A stretch of DNA of 64,000 bases, from assembly GCF_028858725.1 (NCBI RefSeq), contig NC_084761.1:25140501-25204500 (forward strand). The letters are read 5' to 3'. Position numbers and translations under genes: made by a program. This stretch comes from Colius striatus. Lineage: Eukaryota; Chordata; Aves; Coliiformes; Coliidae. The notes beneath the pieces were generated by a model that searched no databases, was not told where the DNA came from, and worked only from the letters and a program-made list of their open reading frames with translations. Numbering within the stretch: the stretch's first letter is position 1; each line of letters begins with the position of its first letter. This document shows positions 39,159 through 52,449 of this stretch, in pieces.

Positions 39159-42100
39159 AACAGGATATCAGACAGTAGGTGCTAGGGTGGCTGGGTCTCC
39201 CTCTTTGTCTTTTTCTTCCTGTCACTTAAATCACAGAAGTTTTGATTTCTTCTGATCACACTGTAGCTTTCAACTCTCTGGCAATGAGAAAGCCCTAAAC
39301 ATTTTCCAAAAGAATTATAGTCCTTTAGGAATCTGGCCTATGTAAGTAGTTGAAGAACAGTTATTTTTCCATTGCCCTTTTCCAGACCTGTCATAGGTAG
39401 GTAGCCCACAGAGTGCAAACTGCACCTCACCTGTGGCACGGGTTCCCCATGTGGGTGCTGGTGTAATGAATGCATGGGCAGTTAGTACTAGCAATTCTCT
39501 CTGTTATGAAACAAGATCGTTCACTTTTGGAACATAGGTCCATGTTGCACAGTTTGACCTAAAATCATGTGGTAAACAGAAATGCCATCATTTACTGATA
39601 AAACTGAGTTTTGTGGCAGTACAATTTTCATTATGCTGAATAAATATATACTTAGCCACTTTGACTCAGTTGGCATTTACATATGACTCTTGTTCAGAAA
39701 AACCTTGAAAAATAAATGGTAGGAAGACCAAATCAGCTTTGTTTTTTCTTGTCTTAATCTTATGTTCCAGGCCTGCCCTTGGAAAATAATTCTGTAGTTT
39801 GTTTTTAGCAAACTCACATAACTATGTGCCAAACTATGATTTTATTTGGTCAACCTAGATTATGTAACCAGGACTTTTCACTGATTTCTATGTGTAAAAC
39901 TGATCATAGGTACACATACACAATACCCATCATCAGAAAATTTAAGGACATTATGCATTCTGAGCATATTTGAACTTGTTTAACTTGGAAAAAAACATTG
40001 CAATCAATAACATTTCATTGTGCTTCATATTCATATTGAATTCCAAACAGATGACCTTGACTAGAGGCACAAAGAATATCAACCTTTAATTTCAACACCT
40101 CTATCCTGCTTTGACACATATATTTAATAAGAGGTAATTGAAAGTATACCCTTGAAAACATCTTGCCCCTAGTTGCATTTTCATTCATACTTTCCAAGAA
40201 AGAATAAAAATATCAGTGTTGCATTGAATTAATCTATTAGACATTGAAAGAAATGCTATAAAAATTTCAAAAATATGGCCAAAATATCACAGAATCTTGC
40301 AAACAGAAGTTGGGTTTGTGTAATTCAGTAATACCATGGCATATGAAATGCTATTATTGATAGTGAAACTGTTAATTAGCTTCATAAAGGTTTAGTCATT
40401 GCCTATTAGAAGAGTTCACAGCCCAGTGAACTGTCAGTAGACTGCTGGCTACTGGGATATTGTGGTGGGAAAAATGTCCAACTATTTTCATTGCATTTAA
40501 GCAATGGCATACATTTTAGAGTAAATACAAGCCTTCTCTGAAAACAATGTGCAGTTTCAGGTAAAGAAACTAAAAAAACCCAGCAATTACAATTATCAAC
40601 TAAGTTCCTAGTATTAGTTACTGCCTGCCTTAGGTTACCTGGATATTTACAACTCTGAAAATAGAATAATCAGATTAGTGCATAAATTCTATTTATCCAG
40701 GTATGACACCTTCATTTCATTCAGGGGGGTAAGCAGGGAAACTACAGCTTCCAAATAAATCCACAACGTCCAGACAGCATGTATCCAGCCTTTTGGATCC
40801 AGAAAATGTGCTTGAATTACTAAAAATGATGGCAAGACAAAATACAACAGCAGTTTACACTGCCAGAGATGCTCCTCAGAAACGGATAACATTGAACACA
40901 TTTTTTAAGAACTGGCTGCTATCTGTCCAACACCAATGGCCAAAGTAGCCACAATGTACCAATTTACACAAGCTGAAATTAGGCTTTTCCTGGGAAAGAA
41001 TCCATTCCAGTGCAGCTGAAAGGCCATGTGTTCTTTGCTGTACCAGCCATCTGCTTTCAAGTCTCATGGAGATTCTCAGTGCCTAGAAGGCTGGTGTATG
41101 TTGTAGGATTGATATGCTAATTTCTTTGAAATGTTTCTCATGAGAGTTTGGCACTGAGGGCCTGAGCCTGTTCAGGATCTGGCAACAGCAAAAATACAAG
41201 AGGAAATGATTGGCCACATTGAAGTCATTAACCTCACAGCCCAGAGAGGTGCAATCCCTGCTTTAAGGATGCTTAACAATTCTGCTGTCTTCACCTCAAA
41301 GCAGTGTCTTCTTGTACTGGAACATGAATGCAACAAACTTCTGCTGCAAAAGTCAACATACAAAAATTAATACACACAGACTTTGCCAGACAGAGACAGA
41401 ACACTAAAGATAAGGTATCTTCATTGCTTTTGAGAATGCAAGAGGAATTATCACCGCTAGGAGAGACGAAGACTGAGAACACAGAATGGAAAGAGGACAG
41501 TACCATGAGTTACCATTATCATGAATTGTGGAAGCATTAACCCCTCACATTTTCACTTGTCAGTACAGTTTATCATGGCAGTAGCAGGAATGACCCTTAC
41601 TGCATTATGTTTGCATAATTGTAGTAAAAGTTTCAAATCTTTTCCTGGTTTACTGGTTCAAATAAGTTCTGAACTATTAGGCAAAAATAAATGAATCTAT
41701 TACAAAAGCAACAGAAGTTTTAAAAGGCTCTTTTATATCTTTAAAAAGACATCTTATTTCATGGCTCTAACAGCTAAAATAAGAAGAAGAAACCTGAAGA
41801 CTAATACAAAACACCTTTTAAAGAAGTAGAATTTCATTAAAAGAGGTTCTTAGGTCATCTCATAGCAAAACCTAAAAAAAATCCAGAATACATTCAAAAC
41901 AAGAATTTACTAGTTTTATGAAGTTGTGTCAGGGAAATTGCACTCTGAGAAACGGTTTTTCTCTGGGGGGAGAAGTTCAGTGAATCTTGAAAAAGGGCAA
42001 CACCCACAGAATTGTTTCTATGACAGAGAGGAGTAAGACCCTGGGACTGAAACTTTCTACCACCTGTCTGGGCTGCTCTGTACTGCTGGTCAGAGGCAAA

Positions 42101-42378
42101 ACATTTGTGGGAAAGAATAGCTCCTGAAATAAAACACAAAGTTTCTCAGAGCAGGCTGCTCCAGAAAAATCTTTGAAATTCTTGAAATAAATTGCTCTTT
42201 TTTTGTTCTTTTTTCACCACAGGGGAAACGAAAATTGCAATTATCGTCTCAAATGCAGAGGTAGCGTGAAGACTTAAAAGCAGTCTTCCCCAACTTTTGA
42301 GAATTTAATAACACATACTATTTTTTTATTTTCTTCAACAATATGAATAATCTTTTCTGAATCTTACATAACATGTAT
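39159..42378. other. Non-coding stretch
   Basis: AT-rich, with open frames of up to 71 codons and no recognisable gene or repeat. Confidence 0.45.
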
Positions 42379-42416
42379 TTTATTTCTTCATGTATAGTTT
42401 ATTTCTTCATGTATAA
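42379..42416. repeat. 19-bp tandem duplication
   Basis: Two adjacent copies of a 19-bp unit starting TTTATTTCTTCATGTATA, differing at the last base. Minor slippage repeat. Confidence 0.85.
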
Positions 42417-45400
42417 TTAGCCTGCTATCTGTTCCACCAATGCCAATATTTTATCCATTACTGACTTAAGGATACAATAATCACAGAAATTATCTGTACC
42501 TTGTCTAACATACAAATTCACTCTGGCCCTGCCAATTTAATTTGATATCCACAATAACTTTATAATCTATTTTCTCCAAATTGTTTATACCAAAGAAAGT
42601 ATATTTATTACATGGGAGGAAGCAGTAGCTGTCAAGAGAGTTTAATACTTTAGCAATGAAACTATTGAAGTATGAGTTATAAGAAAAGTTTAAAAGATTT
42701 TATCTGAGTAAACTGTTGGGTCTATCTAATATATTAGCAATAGAATAAGGTTCATTAGTGTTCTGGCAATATTATTGCATTTTCAGAAATGATGAGTGTA
42801 TGCCAGGTGGAAGGATTGCACTGTAATTACCTTCTCTTTGACACAGAATACTTTGGGCTGTTTCGCCTCCTGAGCTTTGCACAGACTGAAAGCACATAAA
42901 AGCACAGAGGCGGGTTGTTCTGTAAAATGTCTGTGACTGGAAAGGGAAGAAAAAGTCTCAGGCAAAGATATTTCTCAGTTCATTCTGGTTTACATTCTTC
43001 TGTTACAGAGTTTTTGCCAGTGTTTCCTGTCTGATAATTGAATCTATCACTAGCTAAGGCTCAACAGCAGAGATCCAACTGCAGAGACTGTCACAGTCTG
43101 CACTGCAATCAGTCAAAGACATTCTTGTCTCACATTTTGAGAAATTTTCAAATATAAGACTGGTTTAGAGGCAAAAATTACTGGATCTCAACACCAAGTT
43201 GGAGAGAAACAGACAAGGTCCCAGTCTCCCCAGAGAGGCACACCTCACCCACAGACTACATAGGTGGTTTCCATGTGGCCACACAAATGTTATCCGTGCA
43301 AAGACTACGCAAACTTGAAATATCTGGAAAGACAGATCCCAAAGATTCAGAAAGCTTTCAGCCTTATCAAATTTATCAAATAACAACCTGTCTCACATCT
43401 CAAAAAAAATTTATTTCATACAAACAGAGAGAAAAACACAACACAGATGAAAACAAACTGGTAAAAAAACCCCAAAAACTAAAAAATAAGAAAGTTATAC
43501 CAATGTCTCCATTAAGGTGCATTGTACGATCTATTGATCTATAACCAAACACATAGCTATAAATAAGTTTGAACTTCACACATTGCCAAAAACCTCCCCT
43601 AAAACAAACCAACTACAAACTATGTGGTTTCCTGTAAGGACTTCCAGTCTCCTTTTCCTTAGAATTTCTTTCGTTTCAAGAGCAGTTCCTTTACATTACT
43701 CCAGCAGAAGTATGTGACAGAAGATATCTGAGTATATCTGTACTTCATCAGGCCTATCTAGATGAATTTAAGTCATTTATCTTTCATATTTGTTCCTCAG
43801 AGAAACACCAACTCTCTAACAATGCACTAATACTTGGACGGGTGTTTTTTTCCTAGACCTGAAACGCCACAGAGCTTTTTTATAAAGTCAAGTTCATTTC
43901 TCTAGTATTGCTCTAGAATGGCTAGAAGTAATTCGCTTTCTGATTAATTTTCTTCTTTAACTCTGCACAGTGACAGATTACAAAGCCCTCTTCAAAGCTG
44001 TGGGTGAGATCATAGTGATCTAACTTGCCCACTGGTTCTGATGCTCCAGAAAGGTCGCTAAACTCAGGCATCTGCCCTCTGGGGTACCCATTAGTGAGGG
44101 AAGCTACTAGAGAGAAACGTGCCCATTCACGCTTTTAACAGCATTTATTTCTGATCCTGCACATGAAGAGGGCACTGCTCATATTTTAATGCTCTAAGCC
44201 AGTGAATGTGATCTAAAGGACAGCAGGGTAAACAGCATTCACTGTCACAGTAACATGACAAACTGTGTTAGTGACTCCCACAGTGACAGTCACCTACCTC
44301 AGTGAGCTCACCACTTTGCAGAAATTAACTGCAGAGTAAAAGGTGACTCCTGACCTTCCAAAGCCCAGCCTTGAGCACTTCTACCATTTAAAAAACTCAG
44401 AGACTACCATAGATTTGCTTCTTCAGCTGTCTAAAGAGCTTTCAGCAAAACTCCTATGTGCAGCAATTTTCTCCTGAAAAGGTGACTCTGACCATTCACT
44501 TTGATGCCTTTCCATCACTGCAACTTCTCCTGAGCCACTTTCTGTCATTGTCTGTTGTTCTATTAGGACTACAAATCCTTGTCCCATGGAATGAGAAAGA
44601 GGAAAGACCTGATATGCTTCATACAGAAGTCAAAAGAAAATTACTGTTAAGTAAAAGTTCTGTATTCAGACAATTTTAATTTTCTTGTGACACTAGTGAA
44701 CACTCACTTCTACCATATCAACAATGATCTAGTGCATTTTGAAACAAGGGATTTATTACAAATTGTAGCACTTATTTGGCTGGTTTGTCTAGATTTCTGG
44801 GAGAAGAAAAAGTATTAAATCTCCTTTTAAAACTTTTACCTTCTTCAGCTGATATAAAACTTCAGATTTACAATTCAACTACGTGTACTGCTATCCAGTG
44901 CAGTATCCCTTGACCTCCATTTGGGCTACATCCCTGTCAGGTAAATGCCCTTTTTCTAGGTGAGCATGCTACTGTGTCCACTAGAGTACTAAAAGCACCT
45001 GACTGATCTTGTCATAGAGTTGGTACCTGCAATATCCTTAGAGAGCAAATAACAGAAACACATCAGAAATGAAAGTAAATGAAAAAGAAGGGTCATAAAC
45101 AATGCATATTCATACAATTGCAAAAATAAACAATGTCCAGCTTGAACTGGACAATCTCTGGAACAATCTCTGGCATAGGTATAGAAGTGCCACAACTGTC
45201 CAGTCCTATTTTGTCCTGCAGAGCACCACATTGTTCAAGCCACTGATCACGTACCAGCATTGGTACCAACACCATTAATGGCTTCTCACCCTTAATCCCC
45301 TCCTCCTAGTCTGATATCTTACAGATCTCCTCTGGGTTTATCGTATAGATTCTTCTCAGTCTTTTTTGGTAACATTTCTGTAAGTAACCTGAGATACATT

Positions 45401-45626
45401 TAAAAGGCCTTAATCACACACAAATCTAATGATAGTGAGTGTTTCTCAACCATTATTGTAGCTCAAATCCATCTATATTTTTTCAGCTACCTTCTCAGTG
45501 CTTAAAAGTCTTCAGGAAAAAGAGGAGATAGTAGTTAGAATAGAAAACCACTATGGAGACCAAGAAAGGAAAGTGAGAACAAGATGAAAGATAACTGAAA
45601 GGGTTAAGAGCAGTAAAGAAATGGAA
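42417..45626. other. Non-coding stretch
   Basis: AT-rich DNA with featureless open frames of up to 89 codons. Nothing recognised. Confidence 0.45.
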
Positions 45627-46050
45627 GTCATAGACTCATTTAGGTTGGAAAAGACCTTTAAGATCATCAAGTCCAACCGTTAACCCATGCCCACTACTAA
45701 ACCATGTCCCTCAGCACCACATCTACATGGCTTTTGAATAACACCAGGTATGGTGATGGCACCACTGCCCTGGGCAGCCTGTTACAATGCTCAGCAACTC
45801 CTTCAGTGAATATATTTTCCCTAATACCTAATCTAAACCTTCCCTTGTCTAATTTGAGATCATTTCCTCTCACCCTATCACTTGTAACTTGAGAAAAGTG
45901 ATCAGGCTTCACTTCACTCCCACCTCCTTTCAGGTAGTTGTGGAGAGCAAGATCTCCCTTCATCCTTCTTTTCTCCAGACTAAACACTCACAGCCCCCTC
46001 AGCTGTTCCTCATCAGACTTGTACTCCAGACCCTTCCACAGCATACTGCT
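45627..46050 (-). mobile_element. CR1 LINE, 3' fragment
   Basis: Minus-strand CR1 tail of about 420 bp. It shows the CR1 end (TTGGACTTGATGATCTTAAAG when read on the minus strand) and the degraded end of ORF2, with peptide pieces such as [10 protein letters not shown] and [11 protein letters not shown] in a 96-codon frame. The subfamily differs from that at 46760 (GATGATCTTAAAG rather than GATGATCTTTCAAG). Not functional. Confidence 0.9.
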
Positions 46051-46759
46051 CTTTGGATGCAGAGAAAAGGACCAAAAGCAAAGGAAATGGGAACAAAGAA
46101 TTACTTAGTCATTCATCTCTGTTGTGCAGTTTTTTAGAAGTTTCCAGTAAATTAAAAAAGAGAGAATGGGAGTGGGGGGAAATCACTTTTTCCTTTAACT
46201 GAAGATCAATTAAGAATCTTTAAAACTTTTAAATGAATGTTAGTCTACTTCTGGATGCCAATCTTAAAGCTTAGAATTACATCCTTTTTTTGTTTTGTTT
46301 GTTCAATACAGACCACATGCTGTTTCAAGGTCTCAGTTCTTTCAAAAATTCAATTACAGTTATTCATTTTAGTCTCCATAAAGGATATGTAAAGTATTAT
46401 CAAGGTATGAAAAAGAACAGCTGCTAAAAATAATTAGATCCAACATCAGATGCAACTTCAGAAAGACTCTTGGGAACACTCGTGTCTCATTACTTTCCTT
46501 CACTAATTGCCACCTGCATTGTACAGTTTGCACTCATCAGTAAGAGGCATTTCTTCTGCATCAGGGCACAGTATTGTACGAGCAACACAGCATCAAATCC
46601 CAAAAACTGTCAGTAGGTCTAAGTGAGGTGTGGACTGCTCCTCTCACAGGAATTAAAGTCAAAGGGCTTATAGCACTCAACCACAACACTGTGGCAGGGG
46701 ATGGCTCTCGGGTGGCATGGCACTACCACCACCCTCCAGAGAAATCATAGTGAGGCAGA
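46051..46759. other. Spacer between two CR1 copies
   Basis: AT-rich DNA with no gene or repeat recognised. Confidence 0.5.
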
Positions 46760-47275
46760 ATTACAGAATCACAGAATCTTAAGGGCTAAAAGGGACCTTG
46801 AAAGATCATCTAGTCCAACCCCCTTGCCAGAGCAGGACCTCCTAGAGTAGATCACACAGGAATTTGTCCAGGTGGATTTTGAAGGTCTCCAGAGAAAGAA
46901 ACTCAACAATGCATCTGGGCAGCCTGTTCCAGTGCTCCCTCACCTGAACAGTGAAGAATTTTTTCCTTATGTTTCTTTGGAACCTCTTGCTTTCCAGCTT
47001 GTACCTGTTGCCCCTTGTCCTATCATTGAACATCACTGAGAACAGCCTGGCTCCAGCCTCCTGACACTCATCCATTTTATATTTGTAAACATTAATGAGA
47101 TCATACCTCAATCTCCTCTTCTCCAAGCTAAAGAGCCCCAGCTCCTTCAGCCTTTCATCAGAAAGGAGATGCTCCACTCCCTTCATCATCTTTGTGGCCC
47201 TGTGCTGAACTCTCTCCAGCAGCTCCCTGTCCTTGAACTGAGGGGCCAAGACCTGAGGCTGCATGGGAGGGCTCC
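46760..47275 (-). mobile_element. CR1 LINE, 3' fragment with the end of the RT ORF still open
   Basis: Minus-strand CR1 of about 515 bp, 5' truncated. A frame running from about 47275 to 46842 is open for more than 130 codons and covers the C-terminal end of CR1 ORF2, with [25 protein letters not shown] and REHWNRLPR. Retention of an open frame suggests a relatively young copy. It lacks the polymerase core, so it cannot move by itself. Confidence 0.93.
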
Positions 47276-47557
47276 AGGTTCTGGAAAAGTGCACCTGGTA
47301 AAAGATAAGTGTTCAGCACAAGTTCACTGGCTGCCTTTGAAAATGGGTTTTTTTCACTTTTTCCACTCCATTTTTCTGTTCTAGTCATGTCCTCTCACAA
47401 AGTCAAAAGGAAAAAGCTCAACTCCCCTTTCATTTCCCTCTGACTCTCCTTTAGAAAGCCCAAAGAATTTAGGCAGCCTTAATGAGCTACAGTTATCAGG
47501 AGACATCTGATTCACTGACTGAGAACAAGACAATTGTTCCTGAAAAGGTGGTGAGTG

Positions 47558-48516
47558 TGTCATAGTTTAGGCACAACCAGAAACAAAGGACCACAATCAG
47601 CCACTTGTTCACTCCTTCTCACTCACTGGACAGAGAAGAGAAAAGCATCAAGGTCTTTTGAAAACCCGCTAAGTACAGGGAGGGCTCACTCACCACTTAT
47701 GGTCCCAGGCAAAACAGACAAGGTTACTCCACTTGGGAAAGAAAATGGAACTTAATTTAATCCACCACTAACCAAAACATCTCGAACAGAAGACCTACCC
47801 AACCAAAAGCAATACAGAGTAGGATAATGATGAGGGAATCAGCCCCTTTAAGATTCCCTTCTCTTACCCATCCCATCTTCCCAGGCTCAGTCACCTGATC
47901 CTGGCATCTTTACCTCCTTGTCCCCAAGTGCAGGGGGACAGGGAATGGAAGGTGCAGTCAGTCCATTTCCAATGGCTCTCACTTCCAGGGAGAAGGGCTC
48001 CTCAGCAGTACTCCCCTTCTCCAGTGTGGGATCTCTCACATGCTGGACAGCCCTGTACAGACCTTCCTGATGTGTGTTCATCCCAAAGGCTGCAGCTCCT
48101 CTCAAGCTCCTGTGGCACAGGGTCCACGACGTTCACCCCCTCTGGCACAGGGTCCTTCCCTGAGGTGCTGGCAACTATTAGTCCTGCCATTGCCCTCCGT
48201 GGGTCCCAGGAGTCAGCTGCTTTCTTGCCGCAGGCTGCAGGATGGTTTCTAGTCCAGCACACCTCCTCCCATTCATCCTCTCTTGCTGACTGTGGGATCT
48301 GCATGGTTGCCTCCATTTTGCCCTACTCTTCCATCTCCTCCTAAGCACTGCAAACTTCTGCTCTTTAGTGATGGCAGAGGCAGTAGATTGGCCCAGTGGG
48401 ACCAGAGGTGGGTCCAGCCCAGAGCTGCAGGAGTTTCAGGAACTATTTATGAGGACAACACTGCAGCCCCCTTCCCCTGTTACCAAGCACAAGCAGCTCC
48501 ATATAAACCCTTCACA
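47558..48516 (-). mobile_element. Solo LTR, near full length (copy D)
   Basis: A 959-bp minus-strand LTR with an exact 5-bp target duplication GAGTG on both sides (47553-47557 and 48517-48521). It starts TGTGAAGGGTTT (48516) and ends CTAAACTATGACA (47558). It belongs to the subfamily of copy A. The TATTTA box is replaced by CTAAAGAG, but the conserved ATG at 48316 is present and opens a 104-codon frame. No gag or pol next to it. Confidence 0.93.
48002..48316 (-). other. 104-codon open frame inside LTR copy D
   Basis: It starts at the family's shared ATG (MEATMQIPQ) and contains RSCSLWDEHTSGRSVQGC, matching the frame in the 52450 copy ([18 protein letters not shown]). The frame shifts relative to that copy in the middle. 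Function unknown; possibly only an ancestral DNA similarity. Confidence 0.4.
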
Positions 48517-50213
48517 GAGTGACATAAGCCCTGACAGCACCAGCAGGAGAGCTGCTTCTCAGACTTCAGAGAAAAGATGGAAACCTGAGAGACTCTTGCA
48601 GTGCAAATTCTTTTCCATCTCCAACTCAAAGATGCTCAAAGATAAGCATATGCTTGGAAGCAAAAACCTCAGGCAAAGACCAGAAAAAGGATCTTTTATG
48701 CAATTCTTAAATGACTGGCCATAGGAATCTTGAACTCCACTTCCATTTAAGATCAACCCCAATGTTCCAGAGGACAGCAGTAAAACAGATTTTGTACCAC
48801 TCATGTCTGAGGAATGAAGCATTCCTAGCCATGACAGGAGAGCCATCACAATACTTGTCTTAATGCAGAACCAGTGATCAAAGCAAAGAGCAGAGAGGCA
48901 GTGAAAGTAACTCTGATAACAGATGGAATTACAACTTTAAATTACTGAACATAAGGACTTGATTCAAATCATGAATTCCACTCAGTTTTCACCTGTGCTT
49001 GTTAGCAATTTTCTATTTCGAATTTTGTCAGAAACCATTGGGATTTTCAAGTTAAACATGAGCATGGCCACTGTATTGAAACCACTGTAACTTTTCCCCA
49101 AAACAAAAGGGCAGCTTTAAGTACGCGTGTGTTAAAATAGTAGTCACGAAACTCAATATTTATTTGCTATATGACCGGTCATATTGTCTTTGTTTTAAAA
49201 AGTGAAGGTTATATAAATGCCAAAGCTGATTGAAATCATACTAACATACAGTTTAATATTTATAAATTTAGGCAGTGCTGCTTTATGACTGTCCTGCAGA
49301 TAGTTTCTCACGGGCATTACAAACACACACTAGTCTTTCAATGTATTTTATTCTATTTTCCCTGACTAGGTTGGAAACACTCTGTTAATGGCCTCAGCCG
49401 AGGCAGGATTTGTCTTATGCCCTGACTGATCCATAGCATTATATGCAAATGTGACAGTGAACATTGTCTCTCACCAAACCACAATTTCCTGCTTTAAGAG
49501 AAACCGTTACTCTGAACACCAGTTCACAAACGTCACCCCTTGTCACGCTCAGAGCTACTACGTTTTTCTGCACTGGCGCAGGCATAGCCTATGCGGGAGA
49601 TTGCTTATATCCTCACCTGGCAACCTGCTCTTTAAATTTCTTTCTTCATTAGTGTTTCTAAATGAGTACAAGCATTGTGCATCCTCACTCACAGCCTTCA
49701 GCAGCTACAAAGTCACTCAGTTCATTTTCGTTTCCTTTGTTGAGGGCTGAGGTAATTCAGTTACCACATATTTCACTTCAGTGATGTGCTCATGAAGACA
49801 GCTATGGCACACCCTCTGCTCCCTCATTTGCTTCCAAGTAAATGAAAGTAAATCTTTACCTTAAGTAGATTTTTACCTCAAAAAAATCTTCAAGATGTCT
49901 TATATTGTAAAAAAGGGTTTCTATATTTTTAAGCTTTCCATACTTTAAAATGATCCACTGACTCATATTCGAGGTCATATAAACAACGCATGTATACATA
50001 GCCCACTTGCATATAAACTAGGGATTCCATTGAATTCTCAGGGAAACTTAATAGAAGAATAACAATCCAAATTCACATTGTATTTAGCTTGATAGTACTC
50101 ATTTCTCATTTTGCTAAAATTAATTTCCTCCTATCATTATTTCTCCTGTTTTTTTCCTGTTGATAATCTTAATTTTTTAATTTATAGTGAGAAAATTTTA
50201 AATATTCACACTT
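48517..50213. other. Non-coding stretch
   Basis: AT-rich. Open frames of up to 99 codons (49451-49750) with no family likeness. Nothing else recognised. Confidence 0.45.
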
Positions 50214-50341
50214 CTGGACATGTTCCTATGCAACCTGATCTAGGTGAACCTGCTTCTGCAGGGGGGTTGGACTAGATGATCTCTAAAGGTCCCTTTCAAC
50301 CCCTACCATTCTATGATTCTATGATTCTATGACTCTGTGAT
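50214..50341 (+). mobile_element. CR1 LINE, short 3' tail
   Basis: A CR1 tail of about 130 bp: CTGGACATGTTCC, then GGTTGGACTAGATGATCTC, and a terminal run of four ATTCTATG-type octamers at 50309-50341. Severely 5' truncated; no coding sequence. Confidence 0.93.
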
Positions 50342-52444
50342 TTCAGAAGCTTTTCTGTCTTTGAAGTCTATGGAATAAAATATCATTAGTTCACAGGCCT
50401 AGAAAGCAGTATCCATTTTGCTATATTGATTGATGGTGACCATAAGAACCTGTGATAGTGATTAGTTGCTTGGCTTCAGCAAAGACAACAACTACATTTA
50501 TCACAAAGCAAGGAAACTCACGAAGAGTGCACAACATAGTACAAAATATAAGACCCTTTCTTGCCTCTGCATGGCACTTGAAGTATTTTCAGGGAACATA
50601 AAGCCCACCAGGCCATTTGTCTCCCAACTCCCTACTGCCTGAGCTGCAATGACACTTAGTAGAGATCTTGAAAGTGAGAAAACCAAGGCTCATCTGCAGG
50701 ATGCTGTTCAAGAAACACCCAGAAATATGGACACACTCCACTCACTTGAAATAATCCAATGCAAGTTACTTCCCAGAAACAACACCAGCTTCCAGCCAGT
50801 GTTCTTGGGAAAGGCTGAATGCCTCTTCCTGGGTGGCTTTATTAGAATTCTTTTCATCTCCTGGGCTAAATCCATGTTTTCACTGGTGCTGGCTGGCAGA
50901 GTGTATTTACTCTTAGATTTGTATTCACACAACTGGGCAGTGATTGCAAATCTAATTACTGCCAAAGTGGCTCTCGAGCCTCATGCATCGGTGTTTTGCT
51001 TAACATTAAATCTCTGTAAAAAACACACTAGCAGGGACCAGTTAATAACAATTTGTGACATGAATGCTCTCAGGGAGAAAAGCCACAGATTTCAACCACC
51101 TCTCCCTCTGTCTCTTGCTATTTAATTCTTCAGGCAGTACCACTGTGCAAATCCACAATTATCACACAATTTATAGCCAACAAGTTCTATATTATTTGGA
51201 AGGAGTCTACATGACACTAAAAATTCATATAGTACCTGTACACTCAGGAAAAGTCAGTAACAATGAGGAGAATGAATTAAAACCTCCATCTGACAACATA
51301 CTGGTTTGCCTCCATTTTCTTTCATCAGCTGCCATAAATAACAACTTCTTTGATTTAAAAAACATTTTTTCCCCCAGATTTGAAGAGCACAAAGGTGAAG
51401 AAAACCATCTAAATTTAACCAGTTTACCTTGATTTTTTTTCCTCTAAATATGCTTTGGCTGATAATCTGCGTCACTGAGCCATTGTAGTAAATTGTACAC
51501 AGACTGACTCACAGGGATCAGTCAGTCCCAGGCAGTTTGTGTTTGAAGGGAATGTTTGGCAAGATCTCACCTTTTCTCTGCCACTTTTTTCCAAACTGAA
51601 TATAGCCTTATAAATAATGCTAAATTCTATTAAAATGTCTTTCTTTTACATCAAAAAAAGGGTCTCTAATTACTCAGAGACAGTTTCAAATAGACATTTT
51701 CAAATCATTACAATACAGAGGTTGTTTCTGATGTACTGTTTTGACTACTGCATACCTGTCATTCAACTATCAAGGCTATATCACTAAGTACACCTGTTTC
51801 TCTGCCCTTCACAGATCAACTTTCACAGCCACTGCAACAGGAAAGCTCCCTTGAGATGGAGCTAAACAAGCAAATAAAGAAAACAAGCAAGTTGTTTGCA
51901 AAACCAGTCCAGCAATCCTGCCTTACTGAGCACCAGTACTGAGTACCACCCAGTCTCAGGACTTCCATTTGAGCTGTGCAAACACTGAGAAACTGCTGAG
52001 AACAACAGCAAAAAATGTAAAATGAGACCCCACTTTTTTTTCATACCTGTCCTGTCAGTACATTTGCTTGCTGTTAGTTCTCTGCTAACAACTTGCTCTA
52101 CCCCATGTTTATTCCCCTTGAAGCACATGCCATAGTAAGCAACAGGTCTATACAATTCCAAGATAAGTAAATGTAAATAGTCTTGGGTCAATATAGAAGC
52201 TAAAGCTTTTGATGGCTTTCAAGTCAGGAAACCCCAGAAGTCCCAGCTGAGCCTTACAATCAACTTTTTATTCTCCAGGCTGTACTATATATAGGTTTCT
52301 CTTGCTCATTTAGGCACACAGACCACAAAATGCTGATCACTTATGGTTTCATTCAACTATCTCTTAATTGGTCTGTGTTTATTAATAAATACAGACCTTG
52401 GGTTTCCTCCATCTGGAGGTACAGCAGGTTTTGCAAGTCACTGG
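50342..52444. other. Non-coding stretch with one longer open frame
   Basis: AT-rich, unique-looking DNA. The ATG-started 158-codon frame at 50649-51125 on the plus strand is the longest here. It has a hydrophobic middle but no recognisable domain, no splice or promoter context and no neighbour evidence, so I do not call it a gene. Confidence 0.4.
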
Positions 52445-52449
52445 CAAAG

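Noticed and set aside
50309-50341. CRISPR-like or microsatellite array of ATTCTATG
   Set aside because: It is the normal terminal octamer repeat of a CR1 element, directly preceded by CR1 tail sequence.
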